Shown here: positions 22,822 to 31,487 of the stretch, piece after piece
Layout of the letters: each line of letters opens with the position of its first letter
Numbering within the stretch: position 1 is the first letter of the stretch
DNA from: Candidatus Omnitrophota bacterium
GTDB lineage: Bacteria > Omnitrophota > Gorgyraeia > Aquiviventales > Aquiviventaceae
DNA length: 38,003 nt
Direction: 5' to 3'
Assembly (NCBI GenBank): GCA_023247275.1
Contig: JAHFGT010000018.1
Span: 1-38,003, forward strand
The notes under the pieces: model-generated
Told to the model about the DNA's origin: nothing
Databases searched by the model: none
What the model saw: the letters and a program-made list of their open reading frames with translations, nothing else
Translations under genes and position numbers: made by a program

Positions 22822-23934
22822 ATGGCGCACACAGACGTTGTGGTGACCAAGAGGCCGCGAGTTGGTGCGAAGGCACCGGCGCGCGGCTCAATTGTTGTGT
22901 GGGCCCTGGCCGTCGCGATGGCCAGTTCTGGCATTGGTCCGGTCGTGTTCGCTGGCGACGGCGCCTCTGAAGCGCTGGAACTGCGTTTGTACGCTGAGCG
23001 AGCGATTGAGCACGAGCGGGCGGCCGGGCGAGCGCCCATGGCGGACGTGATGACCGACCTGCTCCCTGGGTTGCTCGTGGAATATTTGTCGAGCCGAGAT
23101 GAAAGCATCGCGATGGATGTTGTCGATTCAGCGTTTGTCGCGCAGCAAGTCCAGGTCGCCCAACTGATGGAGCAACCCGGTTTGGCCTGGGCGTTGGATG
23201 TGTTTGCCGGCCCTGGCACCGGCTACGAAAACAATCTGCGCACATCCATCTCGAACCTGGCCGAGTTCCATCACGAGCCGACCGATCGGCAAGAGGCCCG
23301 CATGGAGCGGGCCAGTGACGCAGCGGTGGATGCGTACGAGCGACAACTGGATCGACACGTGGATCGCCTGGACAAGGCGCAAGAGACGCTGGAGAAGGTC
23401 CAAGATCGGCAGATGGAGGCCGAGAACGACCGGATTGAGCGCACCGTCGACCAGAAGAAGGCGTTCGAAAAAGCGTTCGACCGCGCAGAACCTACCGCGC
23501 AGCGGGGCAGTCAGGATATCGAAAAATCCACAACCCGACTTGTGCAAGCCGAAGATAAGGCGGCCCGCGTCGCAGAGAAGGCGCAGCAGAGCGTCGACAA
23601 GGTCGCCGCCAAGGCTGAAGAAAAGGCCGAAGAGAAAACTGAGAAAGCCGTGGAGAAAGTCGAGCAGAAAGCCGAAGAGAAGGTTGAGAAAGTTGTAGAG
23701 AAAGTCGAGCAGGTCGCCGAAAAGGTAGAGCAGAAAGCCGTGGAGAAAGTCGAACAGGCTGCAGAGAAAGCCGAGCAGAAAGCGGAAGACCAGGCGGACA
23801 AGGCGGCTGACAAGTCCCAAGAGAAATCAGAGCAAGCTGCCGATACAGGAGCTGACAAGTCAGCCGAGAAATCGTCAGACAAGAGCGATTCCGGAAAGTC
23901 CGACAAGGCTGACAAGGGTAAGAGCAAAAAATAA
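22822..23934 (+). CDS. Exported coiled-coil protein under c-di-GMP riboswitch control
   Basis: 370 residues from the ATG at 22822. A signal peptide or anchor lies at 23-45 (VVWALAVAMASSGIGPVVFAG). A small, unrecognised globular region at 50-140 follows. From about 150 to the end is a very long charged coiled coil dominated by Lys, Glu and Ala, with repeats such as EKVEQKAEEKVEKVVEKVEQ, and a Ser/Lys/Asp tail. The coding strand is highly purine-rich between 23560 and 23930. The longer upstream frame is the riboswitch, so it was rejected. Control by c-di-GMP suggests a role in biofilm, adhesion or envelope structure. It converges with the outer-membrane barrel gene 62 bp away. Confidence 0.8.
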   Translation: MAHTDVVVTKRPRVGAKAPARGSIVVWALAVAMASSGIGPVVFAGDGASEALELRLYAERAIEHERAAGRAPMADVMTDLLPGLLVEYLSSRDESIAMDVVDSAFVAQQVQVAQLMEQPGLAWALDVFAGPGTGYENNLRTSISNLAEFHHEPTDRQEARMERASDAAVDAYERQLDRHVDRLDKAQETLEKVQDRQMEAENDRIERTVDQKKAFEKAFDRAEPTAQRGSQDIEKSTTRLVQAEDKAARVAEKAQQSVDKVAAKAEEKAEEKTEKAVEKVEQKAEEKVEKVVEKVEQVAEKVEQKAVEKVEQAAEKAEQKAEDQADKAADKSQEKSEQAADTGADKSAEKSSDKSDSGKSDKADKGKSKK

Positions 23935-23996
23935 CCCCACACCCTTGACCCCGCTCCTCACGAGCTCACTCCATGACCCTGGCGCGTTCCTATCTG

Positions 23997-25103
23997 TCAG
24001 AAGGTGATCGAGCACCGCATCTGATTGACCCAGTCGGTGAAATCCAGACGAGGATCGTTCGAATCCTGAAATCGGTATGTCAGCGAGTAGGTCACTTGGG
24101 CCGCTGGCGTGATCAGGTAGCTGAGCGATCCGGCCAGCGTTTCCAGGTTGTCCCGCTCGGCGATGGCGATGGCGGGCACGCTGCGCGCTTGATAGTTGCG
24201 CCGCTCATGGCCAACGACGAGCGTACTGACCCACGAGCGTCCAACGACGCGACTAGCGACCCCGCGCACCTGCAGATCGTCCCAGTCGTAGAAATCTTCA
24301 AACGCGTCGTTCGACGTGTTGCGGTACGCTTGGCCGACCAGCTTCAACGAGGTGCGAGGCAGCCGCAGAGACAACGTCTGTGTCACGGTGTGCCGTTGGT
24401 CGACGCGCGTGCTCTCATCCAAATCGTTGCCGCCGCCATCGCGCGCTTTGCGCGTATCGTACTCCCGCGATTGGTAGGCCAGCCCGGTCTTCCAACTCAG
24501 TCGACGGGTCAGGGCCAGTTGGGTGTCCAGGATCAGCCGATGATCCAGAAAGCTGCTACTGGTGTCGAACGGAAAATTCAGAATCGCGAATTCATAGCGG
24601 ATCCCCCCTTGCGCGCGGGGGGACGGTTGCCATTTCGCCGCGGCCGTGAGCGTATTCGACCACGAGTTGGCGTCGCGCAGTTCACCGTAATGGGTGTTCG
24701 ACAGCTCGTAGCTGAGATCACCGGTGAGCTGTGGCGTGAACTCAGGGGTGACGGACAGTGCCACCGATTCCTCGGTGAAGAAATCGCCGCGCTTATCGCC
24801 ATCGAGAAACACGTTGCTCTCATAGCCTTGCGCGATGTCGGCCGAGCCGCTGATCAGCGGTCGACGCGGGGCCGGGGTCGGAGCCGGCACCTGGGGATGG
24901 GTTTCCAACGCGCGTTCCGCGCGCCGGCGCAGCAAGGCCAAGAACAGTTCAATGCGCTGCTCAACCCCTGGATCTGAAGCCATCGTGCGTTCACGTTCGG
25001 CCGATTCAGCGCGACCGGCGGCGAGAATCGACACGAAGACCAGCATGAGGGTGCACCGGCCTACGCCTCGTAGGTTACTTCGAGGGCAGTCGTTGAGACA
25101 CAT
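23997..25103 (-). CDS. Outer-membrane beta-barrel protein of unknown function
   Basis: Up to 368 residues. A hydrophobic stretch (LMLVFVSILAAGRAESA) gives a signal peptide if translation starts at the ATG at 25046; the longer start at 25103 overlaps the upstream gene by 29 nt. After a short helix (IELFLALLRRRAERAL) and a Pro-rich linker, residues 83-368 show alternating aromatic/polar strands (YESNVFLDGDKR, LSYELSNTHYGEL, GIRYEFAIL, WKTGLAYQSREYD), and the protein ends in Phe, as outer-membrane barrels do. It resembles SLAM/DUF560-like or generic 'outer membrane beta-barrel' proteins. It is transcribed with the small coiled-coil gene before it. Confidence 0.7.
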   Translation of the reverse strand: MCLNDCPRSNLRGVGRCTLMLVFVSILAAGRAESAERERTMASDPGVEQRIELFLALLRRRAERALETHPQVPAPTPAPRRPLISGSADIAQGYESNVFLDGDKRGDFFTEESVALSVTPEFTPQLTGDLSYELSNTHYGELRDANSWSNTLTAAAKWQPSPRAQGGIRYEFAILNFPFDTSSSFLDHRLILDTQLALTRRLSWKTGLAYQSREYDTRKARDGGGNDLDESTRVDQRHTVTQTLSLRLPRTSLKLVGQAYRNTSNDAFEDFYDWDDLQVRGVASRVVGRSWVSTLVVGHERRNYQARSVPAIAIAERDNLETLAGSLSYLITPAAQVTYSLTYRFQDSNDPRLDFTDWVNQMRCSITF

Positions 25104-25482
25104 CGCGTTCGAGGAGCGCGTCGTCCGTCTGCTGTTTGGTGTCCAGTTGCTGCTCGAGCGCGGCGGGAGCTTCAGGGGTCTGGGATGGCACAGCGACAGC
25201 AGGAGGGGGCGGGGCGCCGATCAGCTGACGGATCTCTTGCAACAAACGAGCCTGGGATGTTTCCAGTTCGCGGATCTGGCGATCCAACGCGCGACGCTGG
25301 GACCACTGCGTGGCCACCGCGCGTTGCTGTGTGGCCGTGGCCAGTTGCTGGTCAACCTGGTCCAGCTCGTCGAGTCGCTGGGCCAGCGGTGCAGTCGACG
25401 GGGCTGCCGTCTGTTCCGCGGCGACCGGCCCTGTCAGGCACCACAACGCGAGCACAATCCAACGGAGACGTCGCACGTTCAC
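25075..25482 (-). CDS. Periplasmic coiled-coil protein, partner of the barrel gene
   Basis: 135 residues from a GTG at 25482. A signal peptide (WIVLALWCLTGPVAAEQ) is cut after about residue 22. Residues 30-85 form a coiled coil (LAQRLDELDQVDQQLATATQQ, RRALDRQIRELETSQARLLQEIRQLIG), then a Pro/Ala linker and a second short helix with DTKQQTDDALLERD. The 3' end overlaps the start of the barrel gene, so the two are coupled. It may act as a periplasmic linker for the barrel. Function unknown. Confidence 0.65.
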   Translation of the reverse strand: MNVRRLRWIVLALWCLTGPVAAEQTAAPSTAPLAQRLDELDQVDQQLATATQQRAVATQWSQRRALDRQIRELETSQARLLQEIRQLIGAPPPPAVAVPSQTPEAPAALEQQLDTKQQTDDALLERDVSQRLPSK

Positions 25483-25641
25483 CCCGTACTACCACATCCT
25501 GCCTAGGGCGGGATAGAAACGGTGCAGGACCCCGCAGGGTTGTTGAACGATGCCACGGTTATGAATCGGTGGGACGGGGTTCACGGGCTGAGTCTAACAT
25601 GGTGATGTCAAACGAATCAAGCGTCGTGGATTGAGTGAAAC

Positions 25642-27732
25642 ATGCGGATCGGTCTTCGAGCCAAGCTGCTGGGGGTCACGGTCATCTTGCTTGGGGCGGT
25701 GACCCTGGGTGCGCTGCGCGAGGTCTATTTCTACATCGGGCAGCAGGTGCGCGAGCAGTCGGCGCGTCGACTCCATGTCGGCGGCCATGTCCTCACCTCG
25801 ATTCTCGATCGCACCAAAGAGCAACTGCGCGGACGCGGCACCCTCTTGGTCGAGTTGCCCAGCCTACGGGCCGGGCTGACCGTGAACCACAACGAGCTTG
25901 AACCGCTCCTGCAACAGATTAAGGCGATCCGCGCGGCGAATCTGTTGTGGGCGACCGACGCCCAGGGACGGGTGTTGGCGAGTACCGGAGAGTATCCGGC
26001 GCTCGACTCGGCCTTGACGAACGATCCGCTGGTGACCAAAGCGTTGCATGGGCGCAATGCGCTGGGATTTGATGAGTTCCTCGGCGAGTGGTGGCTGGTG
26101 TTGTGTCTGCCGGTGCACGCGGCTGATTCGGCTCAACAGATCGGGACCGTGACGCTGGCGCTGCTGATCGGAGAGGCCTATCTGGATCGGTTGACCCAAT
26201 TGACCGGAACGGATGTGGGGTTTTTGTGGCGCGAGCGGCCGTTTTGGTCAAAAAATTGGCCAGACACCTCACGTCAGAACATCGCGCTCCAGTCCGTTGC
26301 GGTCGACCCTGGAGTTGAACAGGAACTGGCCGTCGGAGATTCGGGTCGCTATGTGTGGGTGATGCGTCCGCTGCGGATTGGCCTGGATCCGGATGATGAG
26401 CTCGTCCGGGTGGTGCTCGGCACGACGCTGGATGAGTCGGTCATCCGCCAGACGGCGAAGGCGATCGGGCGGATCGGCGTGTTGGTGATGCTCATTGGCG
26501 GGGTGGTGTTGGCCGCGGCGATCCGGTCAATTACGCGTCCATTGAAGAGCCTGGTGGTTGACGCGCGGCGCGTGGGCAGCGGCGACTTGACGCATCGAGC
26601 CCGCATCCGCGGCGCGGATGAAGTGACCGAACTGGCCGTGGCGTTCAATCAGATGGTCGGGAATCTCTCCCAGTCGCAGGAGGCGTTACTCCGCGAGAAA
26701 CAGTTCATTGATCGGGTCATCCGGCGCATGATGAACAGCGTGGTGGTCGCGGATTTTGACGGACGCATTACGCTCATCAATCCGTCGACGCTCGAGCTGC
26801 TCGGCTACCGCGAGTCCGAGTTACTGGGCTGTCCGCTGACCGAGCTGTTTCACCAGACGCAGTCCCCGTTTGCCAGCGTGTCCTGGGACGCCTTCCTCCG
26901 CCAAGGGGTGTTGCGCAACGCCGAGGCCGCGTACCGGTCCAAATCTGGGAAGACGATCCCGGTCTTGTTCTCCGGTGTGGTCCTGCGTGACAGTGAGGCG
27001 GCGCAAGCCATTGTCTGTGTGGCGCAGGATATTACCGACCGCAAGTATCTCGAGCAATTGAAAGACAATTTCATCACGACGGTCTCGCATGAACTACGCA
27101 CCCCGCTGGCGATCATCAACGAGGGATTATCGCTGCTGCTCGAGGGAGAATTTGGCGCGCTGAACCCGGAGCAGCAGGATTTTCTGCAGATGACCGGCCG
27201 CCAAATGACCCGGCTCCAGCGGCTCATTGGGATGTTGCTGGATTTGACCGCGATTGAGAGCGGGAAGCTGACGTTGTATCAACAGCCGCTGGATCTGGCG
27301 CAGCTCATCGACCATGCCTGGCGCGCACAACAGTCTCGGGCCGCGCAGCGCACCCTCATCCGTCAGATGGCGCCCGTGCCGCCGATCCAAGGCGACCCGC
27401 AGCGCATTGCCCAGGTGCTCGACCATTTGCTGAGTAATGCCGTCCAGTTTACTCGGGAGGATGGCACCGTGACGGTGTCGGTTGCTCAGCGGGATGGGAT
27501 GGTGGCGGTCTGCATCAGCGACGATGGGGTGGGGATGGCCACAGAAGAGTGCGGGAAACTGTTTCAGAAATTCGTCCAACTGGGCCGGGCAGAAGACGAG
27601 CGGTCTGGTGGGACCGGGTTAGGGTTGTATCTGTCCCGCAAGCTGATCGAAGCGCATCGAGGGACCATCCAGGTGGAATCGGATCTCGGCCGCGGCGCCG
27701 CGTTTACCTTCTTTCTGCCGTGCAGCTCTTGA
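25642..27732 (+). CDS. Membrane sensor histidine kinase (extracytoplasmic sensor, HAMP, PAS)
   Basis: 696 residues. Membrane helix 1 lies at about 7-29, a 245-residue periplasmic sensor (probably a Cache-like or other double-fold domain) follows, helix 2 at about 277-298, then HAMP (about 296-348), PAS (about 360-470), HisKA with HELRTPL (His483), and a HATPase_c domain with its N-box near Asn599, DDGVGM, and GGTGLGLYLS at about 656. It has no fused receiver, and no response regulator lies in the window, so it is an orphan kinase here. It autophosphorylates on His483 and passes the phosphate to an unknown regulator. A clear promoter was not found in the 159-bp divergent gap. Confidence 0.9.
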   Translation: MRIGLRAKLLGVTVILLGAVTLGALREVYFYIGQQVREQSARRLHVGGHVLTSILDRTKEQLRGRGTLLVELPSLRAGLTVNHNELEPLLQQIKAIRAANLLWATDAQGRVLASTGEYPALDSALTNDPLVTKALHGRNALGFDEFLGEWWLVLCLPVHAADSAQQIGTVTLALLIGEAYLDRLTQLTGTDVGFLWRERPFWSKNWPDTSRQNIALQSVAVDPGVEQELAVGDSGRYVWVMRPLRIGLDPDDELVRVVLGTTLDESVIRQTAKAIGRIGVLVMLIGGVVLAAAIRSITRPLKSLVVDARRVGSGDLTHRARIRGADEVTELAVAFNQMVGNLSQSQEALLREKQFIDRVIRRMMNSVVVADFDGRITLINPSTLELLGYRESELLGCPLTELFHQTQSPFASVSWDAFLRQGVLRNAEAAYRSKSGKTIPVLFSGVVLRDSEAAQAIVCVAQDITDRKYLEQLKDNFITTVSHELRTPLAIINEGLSLLLEGEFGALNPEQQDFLQMTGRQMTRLQRLIGMLLDLTAIESGKLTLYQQPLDLAQLIDHAWRAQQSRAAQRTLIRQMAPVPPIQGDPQRIAQVLDHLLSNAVQFTREDGTVTVSVAQRDGMVAVCISDDGVGMATEECGKLFQKFVQLGRAEDERSGGTGLGLYLSRKLIEAHRGTIQVESDLGRGAAFTFFLPCSS

Positions 27733-27784
27733 CCTGTTCCCTCGGCGGCAGTACAATCCGGTCAGGGATCGCTATACGTCGCTG

Positions 27785-28600
27785 ATGAATCACTCGCCGG
27801 TCAATTCCTCCCATTCCGGGAGCACGCCACTCGCCTGCTTGACGTCGCTGGTGCCTGCTTGGTGTGAAGAGCTGCGTTCTGGCACGCTCGCGTTGACGCC
27901 TCGCGCCGCCGGCTGGTTCCCGTATACCGTGCGGGTGAGTCGGCGAGTCCGGGGAGCGCGACTGTCGATTGGCCCGGCAACCGGGTTGGTGATTACCGTG
28001 CCGCCAGGCGCAGGCCCTGACGACGTTGACCGGGTCATTCGGCGCCATCAGGGATGGATCGCTCGACAATTCGAGCGGCTCGCGCAGGTGGCGCGCCAGG
28101 TACCGCGCCGGTGGCCGTATGGCGCCACCCTGCCGTATCTTGGGCAGGAGTATCGCGTCATGGTGCAACCGGCAGGGGCGCAGACCGGTGTCCAGCTGCA
28201 ACCGAGCGAACAGTTGCTGCTGGTGAGCGTCCCACGCCTGACGGTGGGCTGTGCTCGACGAGCGCTCACACAGTGGTACGGCCAGCAGGCGCTGCACTGG
28301 GGCACGCAACAGGCGACCCACTGGGCTCAGGTGCTCGGCGTCACGTATCAACGACTCAGCATCCGAGATCAGCGGTCCCGCTGGGGCAGTTGCTCAGCCA
28401 GCGGCGCGGTCAGTCTGAATTATCGCCTGGTGATGGCGCCGCTGTCGGTGCTCAATTACGTGGTGATCCACGAATTGGCGCACGTGCGACAACTCAATCA
28501 TTCAAGGCGGTTCTGGGATCTGGTGGCGAGGCACTGTCCGACGTACCGCGATGCCATCGCGTGGCTGAAAGCCTACGGCCCAACCTTGACGCTCGCATAA
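27785..28600 (+). CDS. YgjP-like (M48/SprT-like) metallopeptidase
   Basis: 271 residues with the pattern of the YgjP/DUF45 family: an N-terminal beta region (VRVSRRVRGARLSI, GLVITVPPG), a central segment with QRSRWGSCSASGAVSLNYRL, and the zinc-site motif IHELAHVRQLNHSRRFW (His229, Glu230, His233 as HExxH, and His239). RWGSCS and the HELxH motif are the family hallmarks. The protein looks cytosolic. The role of the family is poorly defined. Its first 30 residues are not conserved in appearance, so the true start might be slightly downstream. Confidence 0.85.
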   Translation: MNHSPVNSSHSGSTPLACLTSLVPAWCEELRSGTLALTPRAAGWFPYTVRVSRRVRGARLSIGPATGLVITVPPGAGPDDVDRVIRRHQGWIARQFERLAQVARQVPRRWPYGATLPYLGQEYRVMVQPAGAQTGVQLQPSEQLLLVSVPRLTVGCARRALTQWYGQQALHWGTQQATHWAQVLGVTYQRLSIRDQRSRWGSCSASGAVSLNYRLVMAPLSVLNYVVIHELAHVRQLNHSRRFWDLVARHCPTYRDAIAWLKAYGPTLTLA

Positions 28601-28624
28601 CAACAGCTCTCGAGCTCTTGAAGA

Positions 28625-29425
28625 ATGGCTGAATGGCCGCCGTTAACATGCCAGGTCATGGGTCAAGGCCTGCCGCTGGTGTGGCTCCATGCCTTTCCAC
28701 TCTCCTCGTTGATGTGGGAGGCGCAACGCCGACGGTTGGGCGAATCGTATCAGATGATCACGCCGGATCTGCCCGGGTTCGGGGGCTCGCCCCGGTTGGC
28801 CAAGCCGTCCATCGCCGGCATGGCATCCTCGGTGCTCGCCTTGTTGGATCGACTGACCGTGCGGGTGCCGGTCGTGTTGATGGGGTTGTCGATGGGCGGC
28901 TATGTGGTCTTTGAGCTGCTCCGGCAGGCGCCGGAGCGGATTGCGGCTGTTGGGTTGATCTCCACCCGCGCGGTCGCAGATACGGCTAAGCAGCGGACCG
29001 CGCGCGGCAAGCTCATCGAACGCATTCACGCCGAAGGGTGGCCAACGGTGGCGCCGACCCTGTTGCCCCGACTGTTGGGACAGACGACGCGAACCCAGCG
29101 GCCAAAGATCGTCGCCCAGGTCACTGAACAGCTACTGGCGAATGAGCCTGCTGGAATCATCGATGCCGTGCAGGCGATGGCGGCTCGGGTTGATTCAACC
29201 GCGCAGGTTTCCTCGATTCAATGTCCGACCCTGATCGTGGCTGGTGACGAAGATGCGTTGATCCCCGCCGCCGACACCGAGGCCATGTGTCGGGCGATCC
29301 CGAACGCCCAGCTCACCAGGATCCCGCGCGCCGGCCATTTGGTGAATCTGGAGCAGCCAGCGCGGTTTTCCGGCGTTGTCCAGCGATTTGTGCGCGAGGT
29401 GTCGGCCAGCGCGAGCCGGACGTAA
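28625..29425 (+). CDS. Alpha/beta hydrolase
   Basis: 266 residues with the classic layout: LHAFPLSSLMWEAQ, the PDLPGFGGS loop, nucleophile elbow GLSMGG (Ser89), an acid in GDEDALIP (Asp208 or Asp210), and GHLVNLEQP (His238). The GDxDxxxP and GHxxxxEQP segments match the 3-oxoadipate enol-lactonase/haloperoxidase-like group of hydrolases, but the substrate cannot be told. It starts 24 nt after the YgjP-like gene and is likely co-transcribed with it. A strong palindrome follows its stop. Confidence 0.85.
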   Translation: MAEWPPLTCQVMGQGLPLVWLHAFPLSSLMWEAQRRRLGESYQMITPDLPGFGGSPRLAKPSIAGMASSVLALLDRLTVRVPVVLMGLSMGGYVVFELLRQAPERIAAVGLISTRAVADTAKQRTARGKLIERIHAEGWPTVAPTLLPRLLGQTTRTQRPKIVAQVTEQLLANEPAGIIDAVQAMAARVDSTAQVSSIQCPTLIVAGDEDALIPAADTEAMCRAIPNAQLTRIPRAGHLVNLEQPARFSGVVQRFVREVSASASRT

Positions 29426-29438
29426 GGGCCCCAGCGGC

Positions 29439-29456
29439 TTGCCCCCGCGGGGGCAA
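29439..29456. terminator. Perfect 18-bp palindrome after the hydrolase gene
   Basis: TTGCCCCCGCGGGGGCAA is identical to its own reverse complement. As RNA it could form a 7-bp stem with a 4-nt loop. There is no T-run after it, so it is a possible terminator or a protein-binding site. Confidence 0.4.
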
Positions 29457-29470
29457 TGGGGTAGACTTGA

Positions 29471-29481
29471 TTGTAATACAA
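29471..29481. promoter_or_regulatory. Candidate operator of the toxin-antitoxin operon
   Basis: TTGTAATACAA is an inverted repeat with 5-bp arms around one base, 22 nt before the antitoxin start. RHH antitoxins usually bind such short palindromes at their own promoter. Confidence 0.35.
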
Positions 29482-29502
29482 AGTAACAACGAGGATTGAG
29501 TC

Positions 29503-29742
29503 ATGCGCAAGAGCACGGTCGTGACCATTTCGCTGTCCCCCAAACTCGTTGCACGGATCATGAAAACGGCCCGAGCCAAAGGGATGACACGTTCAGAGCT
29601 GGTCCGTGAGGCCTGGCGGCGCTATGAGGTAGAAGAGCAGGAATGGCAAGCCCTGTTCGACTACGGAAGACGCAAAGCTCAGAGAGCCGGAATCCGAACC
29701 GAACAGGACGTCGAGCGTCTCATTGATGCCTCCCGGAGGTGA
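29503..29742 (+). CDS. Ribbon-helix-helix (CopG-like) antitoxin
   Basis: 79 residues. The N-terminal 45 show the RHH pattern: a beta strand (STVVTISLSPKLV), then two helices (ARIMKTARAKGM and TRSELVREAWRRYEVEE). The C-terminal half is charged and helical and probably binds the toxin. A GAGGAT-like site lies just upstream. The gene overlaps the PIN toxin gene by 17 nt. It would bind the operator and neutralise the toxin in the cytoplasm. Confidence 0.85.
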   Translation: MRKSTVVTISLSPKLVARIMKTARAKGMTRSELVREAWRRYEVEEQEWQALFDYGRRKAQRAGIRTEQDVERLIDASRR

Positions 29743-30178
29743 GCTCCTTCGGGTTGTCGTCGATACCAACGTCCTGTTCTCCGCGCTCGCGTTCCCTGCC
29801 GACAGTCCCCCAGCGAAGGTGTTTCGGTTGATCGTGGATGGCAAGGTGCTGGCGTTCAGTTCGCCATTTATCATGGAGGAGCTCGAGAACAACCTGCAGG
29901 CGAAAACGGGATGGGACGACGGACAGCTCCAAGTCCTCCGCCGGCGGCTGAAGCTGGTCATGAAGCTGGTCGTCCCCACATCGCACCTCTCAGTGATCAA
30001 ACGGATTGAAGCTGATAACCGGATTCTGGAATGTGCGGTCGACACGCAGGCCAACGTGCTGATCACCGGTAACCTGAAAGACATTCGAGCGCTCGGCGCA
30101 TTCCGCGGGATAAGCATTCTGACCCCTTGCGAGTTCCTTGACCGGCATTTTCCAAAAGGTGCAATTTCCCCAGGTTGA
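29726..30178 (+). CDS. PIN-domain toxin (VapC/COG1569-like ribonuclease)
   Basis: 150 residues with an early PIN motif VVVDTNVLFSAL, a central acid (SPFIMEELENN), and a late acidic pair in ECAVDTQANVLITGNLKDI. The Asp/Glu residues should form a metal site that cuts RNA. It matches the 'putative toxin component, PIN family' (COG1569) length. The ATG at 29726 is used; a TTG three bases upstream is an alternative. It is translated from within the antitoxin end. The pair forms a compact type II module. Confidence 0.85.
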   Translation: MPPGGELLRVVVDTNVLFSALAFPADSPPAKVFRLIVDGKVLAFSSPFIMEELENNLQAKTGWDDGQLQVLRRRLKLVMKLVVPTSHLSVIKRIEADNRILECAVDTQANVLITGNLKDIRALGAFRGISILTPCEFLDRHFPKGAISPG

Positions 30179-30334
30179 GTGTTCGCAAGCCGAACCTGCC
30201 GCGGCCACGGTCCATGCCGCGGGGTGTCGAACGTGAGGGGCAGCGTCAGGGGGCTGAACATGTATGCTACAATACGGATATTTGTCGACCGCAGTGCACA
30301 CCGCTCCGTCACCCCATGACGGTAGGAGTCGTAC

Positions 30335-31411
30335 ATGGAAAAGACCCTTCAAGTCATTGCTGAGCATCTCAACGGACGGGTCATCGGCGACGGCACCATC
30401 CTGATCCATGGCGTGAACAATTCAGAGATGGCGCACGCCGGCGAACTGACCTTTGCGATGGATACGCAGCGTCTGGCTGAAGCCATCGCCAGCCAAGCCT
30501 CTGCCGTCATCGTGTCATCGGATGTCCAGGAGCTGTCTGGCCGGTCTGGAATCAGCGTCGAGAATCCCAAGCTGGCATTCGCCCAGGCGCTGGAGCTGTT
30601 CCACCCGACCCCAACGGCTCGCGCCACGATTCACCCGACGGCGGTGCTCGGCCAGTCGGTGGAGTGTCATGGGGCTGAGCTGCGAGCACATGCGGTGGTC
30701 GGGGATCACGTCCGAATCGGGCAGGGCACCATTGTGGAACCTGGCGCGTATATCGGTGACCACGTGACGATGGGACAGGACTGCCTGATCGGTCCAAACG
30801 TGGTCATCTATCACCAGACACAGATTGGTGATCGCGTTCGAATCCACGGCGGATCGGTTGTTGGCGGCGATGGATTCGGCTACGTGTTCCATCAAGGACG
30901 GTACGTAAAGGTTCCGCAGGTCGGCAATGTCGTGATTCAAGATGACGTCGAGATCGGCTGCAACGTGTGTGTGGACCGGGCGACCGTCGGCTCGACGATC
31001 ATTCAGCAGGGGACGAAAATCGACAACCAGGTCCAAATCGCGCACAACGATCGGATTGGCCGCCACGTCGTGTTGGCCGGGCACGTTGGCCTCTCGGGCA
31101 GCGTGGTCATCGGCGACTATACGGTCCTGGGCGGCAAAGCTGGGGTGGTCGATCATGTCACGATCGGTCCACAGGTCAAAGTCGGGGCAGCAAGTGTGGT
31201 GACCAAATCGATTCCTGCGAACACGTCGGTCTGGGGGTATCCGGCTCGTCCGATCGATCAGACAAAGGAACAGATGGCCTCGCTCAGTCGACTCCCAGGC
31301 CTGTTCGGGACCATCCGACAACTGCTGGCCCGGATCACTCGCCTTGAAGAACAGCTGGCCACCGGTTACCCCCGCAGTCGATCAATCCGGCCCCGCACCC
31401 ACGCCAAATAG
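30335..31411 (+). CDS. lpxD: UDP-3-O-(3-hydroxyacyl)glucosamine N-acyltransferase
   Basis: 358 residues. An N-terminal uridine-binding domain (1-100) is followed by a left-handed parallel beta-helix of hexapeptide repeats (110-320), and the catalytic base is His237 in IAHNDRIG. DGFGY and CVDRATVG are further LpxD landmarks. The enzyme adds the N-linked hydroxyacyl chain from ACP in lipid A synthesis. The usual lpxD-fabZ-lpxA neighbours are absent, so this may be a second or relocated copy. A -10-like TACAAT (30268-30273) has a poor -35. The gene ends 8 nt before a REP palindrome. Confidence 0.92.
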   Translation: MEKTLQVIAEHLNGRVIGDGTILIHGVNNSEMAHAGELTFAMDTQRLAEAIASQASAVIVSSDVQELSGRSGISVENPKLAFAQALELFHPTPTARATIHPTAVLGQSVECHGAELRAHAVVGDHVRIGQGTIVEPGAYIGDHVTMGQDCLIGPNVVIYHQTQIGDRVRIHGGSVVGGDGFGYVFHQGRYVKVPQVGNVVIQDDVEIGCNVCVDRATVGSTIIQQGTKIDNQVQIAHNDRIGRHVVLAGHVGLSGSVVIGDYTVLGGKAGVVDHVTIGPQVKVGAASVVTKSIPANTSVWGYPARPIDQTKEQMASLSRLPGLFGTIRQLLARITRLEEQLATGYPRSRSIRPRTHAK

Positions 31412-31418
31412 TCGGGGA

Positions 31419-31480
31419 GATCGGGGACAGCCACTGATTTCCCTGTGAGGAACATGGGAAATCAGTGGCTGTCCCCGATC
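31419..31480. repeat. REP-like long palindrome, copy 2
   Basis: A perfect 25-bp inverted repeat (31419-31443 and 31456-31480) around a 12-nt loop. It ends only 7 nt before the start codon of the hemD-hemE gene. Confidence 0.9.
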
Positions 31481-31487
31481 TCACGCA

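Noticed and set aside
23128-23820. A 230-residue minus-strand Leu/Phe-rich frame that looks membrane-like
   Set aside because: It is the mirror of the Glu/Lys coiled-coil repeats (AAG/GAG codons read as CTT/CTC), not a membrane gene.
23973-24977. A 334-residue plus-strand open frame opposite the outer-membrane barrel
   Set aside because: The opposite strand encodes a signal peptide and a barrel ending in Phe; the plus translation has no recognisable domain.
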